In this document: positions 61,851 through 64,000 of the stretch, one piece after another
Layout: each line of letters opens with the position of its first letter
How positions within the stretch are numbered: position 1 is the first letter of the stretch
Assembly (NCBI GenBank): GCA_946811185.2
Contig: OX328107.1
Location: 41,441,860 to 41,505,859 of the forward strand
DNA: 64,000 nt
Direction: 5' to 3'
DNA from: Hippopus hippopus
Lineage: Eukaryota > Mollusca > Bivalvia > Cardiida > Cardiidae
Made by a program: the position numbers and the translations under genes
Notes under the pieces: generated by a model
What the model was told of the DNA's origin: nothing
Databases searched by the model: none
The model's input: the letters and a program-made list of their open reading frames with translations, nothing else

Positions 61851-62194
61851 GTTCCATTTTGGTAGTATGGCTTTTACGCCTATAGTTTTCGCGGCTTTCG
61901 AAGACATTGCGGAAAAAGGACAAATTGCTTGTAATAAAGCGGTTGTTGCTATTCCAACAGTGCTTACCCGTTCTGAGATAATCCTATGATTTGAATATCC
62001 TGACGAAGAATGCCTTAAATACATAAAAAAAAACTTATTCCTGTAAGAAGTATTTTCGCTTCATCTCCCGATGTTTTTGTTTTTTTTCAAACATTTTCAG
62101 AACAAATTCTTCCATTTGAATAATATTCAATTTACTGAGTTCAAATGCTTTCAATTTATAGAAGTCTATAGCTAAACACGACTCATGGTGCTCT

Positions 62195-62240
62195 TGGTAA
62201 CAGTGCAGATTAAGATCAGACTGGTCAAACTGCAAACTAA
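62195..62240. repeat. Possible family B fragment
   Basis: CAGTGCAGATTAAGATCAGA followed by degraded sequence. Confidence 0.35.
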
Positions 62241-62795
62241 TTCTTATGAGATCAAACAATGCGTCATCTTACCTGATCGACGCGTGTTGTTGATCATGTG
62301 ACATTCTCACTGGCCTTTGCAAACTTTCAGCTCGGAAATCAAAATAAAACAGATAGGCTACGTAGCCCATTAAGGAAATACCACCGAGAGACTTATAAGT
62401 CACATTTTTATCACCACCGGATAGTTTACCATGCATTGTCTCAGGTATGGTTTTGCATATTCTGATCTCTATTTCGCGAGATATTATTATATGAAAAGAA
62501 GATACTGTCATTTGTTTGTTTTTGAAATGAAATCTTATTAAACTCGTATGTAAAACAATAAATCTTACTAAGCTCCCAAGAGGCTCATATGATAAAATTT
62601 TCCTAGACCCTATGAATAGAATTCTTTCTCCAATGCCATCTTACGTCAGCTCCTATAGGTCTAAGAAGCCAACTCCTGTCAGATCCTCTATATACATGTA
62701 TCTATATGCATATAAATACAACTGTACGAGGTGTAAATGGTAAAAAAGTGGGCATTCAAAATCAACAACAAGGAAAAGAAAACAAATTGACACAG
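62241..62795. other. No recognisable feature
   Basis: A minus-strand frame of 80 codons (62269-62511) has no recognisable domain; no repeat matched. Confidence 0.4.
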
Positions 62796-62885
62796 TTAAC
62801 TCTTTCCTGAACAATCCCAAATTTCAATCAGCCACCCAACGAAGAAGATGTCTTTTTGAAAACATTGTTGTAAAAGGAAGTAGAC
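62796..62885. repeat. Family A left part
   Basis: TTAACTCTTTCCTGAACAAT, then AAAACATTGTTGTAAAAGGA; the rest is lost. Confidence 0.65.
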
Positions 62886-63049
62886 TTATCTTTCAAAACG
62901 AAGGTACGTGATAAATGACTCTGAGGTTAATTCACCATGTGGAATGTGAACAAGAAGTATCTTAAAAAAAAAATAGACGGCGTAAGAAGCAGAATCTACT
63001 AGAATTTGAATATTTACCCTCATTTGTGGTTCTGCATGAACAGGTATAC

Positions 63050-63052
63050 TGG

Positions 63053-63093
<41 letters not shown>

Positions 63094-63385
63094 CGATTGA
63101 TCGATCGATCGATCGATCGATCGATCGATTGATTGATTGATTGATCGTTTGATCGATTGATTTATTGATTGGTATTTTACACCGCTTTCAACGTTATTTC
63201 AGTCATATCATGGCGAGAGTTCACATATTTATGTATGTACTGGGTTTCATCAGTACAGGGCTGGGGCACTGAGATGTCTTGCCCAAGGACATTCCCACGA
63301 AAAACCTAGTACTTCCAGTGAGGCTCGAGCTCGGGGCTTCAGGTTACGGGTCCTACCCTTTATCACTGAGCCAGGCAGGACCCCA
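63050..63385 (-). repeat. SINE type 2 with expanded (GATT)n/(GATC)n tail
   Basis: The tail at 63050-63170 has GATT units on both sides of a GATC block. Then comes the body (ACACCGCTTTCAACGTTATT, TGTCTTGCCCAAGGACATTC) and the minus-strand head with AGGCTCGAGCTCGGGG and GGCTCAGTGATAAAGGGTAG. Confidence 0.82.
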
Positions 63386-63404
63386 GATGGAAATTAACCA
63401 CGCC

Positions 63405-63560
63405 AGCAACTGCTCGAAAATAGGCCTTCATAGACCCGCAGAATAACCGCGTCCGCATTTTTGACCAATCGCTGATTACTATTTATTCATGCAAATAAAA
63501 TCATACCAAGAAGTAGGTAAAAAACCAATGCATTAAGCTATGCAGAAAAATCGTTTCTCT
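63405..63560. repeat. Family H repeat
   Basis: ATTTTTGACCAATCGCTGAT, CAAGAAGTAGGTAAAAAACC and GCATTAAGCTATGCAGAAAA, as in the other H copies. Confidence 0.6.
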
Positions 63561-63657
63561 ATCATAACAATGCGGCGGAAACTTGAGGCCTTTTTGCGCA
63601 TGAGGTTGCAGATACCAACATTTACCCTTGGCATGGATTAAGTTTCCTATGCATTTC

Positions 63658-63840
63658 TTTACCATTTACCGAAAAATCTAATCTAGTGTTTTGACGATCC
63701 TAGATAATAAAGCTTTTGAAAACGATGTGAGAAAAGGAGAAAATGCTGGTAAATCAGCATTTTCTCCTTTTCCCACAAAGTTTTCTACGCTTAAAGAGAC
63801 ACATCTCTTCATCTGAGCCATGTTCTGGTTTGTCGTCTGT
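63658..63840. repeat. Family A element
   Basis: AAAACGATGTGAGAAAAGGA arm with its complement; TTTGTCGTCTGTCTACTTAT right half. Confidence 0.78.
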
Positions 63841-63887
63841 CTACTTATTTGAAAAAGAATCTAAGTTTCTTAATTCCAAGATTTAAC

Positions 63888-64000
63888 CATTCACCAAACA
63901 ACCCCGTCTTTAAACGATCCTTAAGAAAGCTTTTAAAGATAATCAAACCAGCAAATCATGATTTTTCTCCTTTTTACACAATCTTTTTCAAGCCTTTCAA
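63888..64000. repeat. Family A element, cut by window end
   Basis: CATTCACCAAACAACCCCGT left; ATGATTTTTCTCCTTTTTAC arm near the end of the window. Confidence 0.6.

Overview
The window looks like non-genic DNA from an animal genome, most likely a bivalve mollusc. That is inference. It rests on the dense short hairpin elements, the tRNA-headed SINEs with (AATC)n tails, and an interspersed element around an AGCCTGCGCAGTCCGCGC dyad of a kind I remember as common in heterodont bivalves. There is no operon structure, no bacterial-type gene and no rRNA. I found no convincing host gene, only one weak internal-exon candidate on the minus strand (43377-43545). Most open frames in the window are translations of repeat hairpins.

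The bulk is short non-autonomous elements, labelled here with provisional letters. Family A (about 50 copies) is 229 bp including both flanking TTAA, with a near-perfect central palindrome. Family B (about 45 copies) is about 213 bp, also TTAA-bounded, with a central dyad containing CAGACTGCAC/GTGCAGTCTG. Family C (about 18 copies) is about 270 bp with GAGCCATGCTCTG ends and a GTCAGCCTGCGCAG dyad. Rarer families are D (hAT-like, 8-bp duplication), F (CCAAT-containing foldback), G (184 bp), H (unclassified), J, K and a 216-bp TTAA element. A and B often share one TTAA, so they form chains. Four tRNA-headed SINE types are interleaved, several with visible target-site duplications. A 2.1-kb pair of pogo/Tigger-like ends lies at 18592-20693.

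The only protein-coding remnants that I recognise are non-LTR retrotransposons at 21.8-29.15 kb. Element LINE-A has an L1-type ORF1 (Q-rich region, coiled coil, C-terminal RNA-binding part) and an ORF2 (APE endonuclease, reverse transcriptase, CCHC knuckle). It carries stops, frameshifts and catalytic-residue changes. A family D element interrupts ORF1, and the 3' piece of a second element, LINE-B, sits between ORF1 and ORF2.

Local amplifications include an 81-bp satellite derived from the B hairpin (31.1-31.5 kb), a triplication (33.3-34.5 kb), a 30-bp minisatellite (38.3-38.85 kb) and a 350-410 bp tandem repeat that carries a B element in each unit (47.7-48.9 kb). The most unusual structure is a pair of adjacent foldback elements at 55331-56000 and 56269-56934. 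They share GGTGGCA termini and apparent TA flanks, but their arms are filled with different short dyads. The second holds 23 units of an alternating pyrimidine-purine, CpG-rich 14-mer (TACGTGCGCACGTA).
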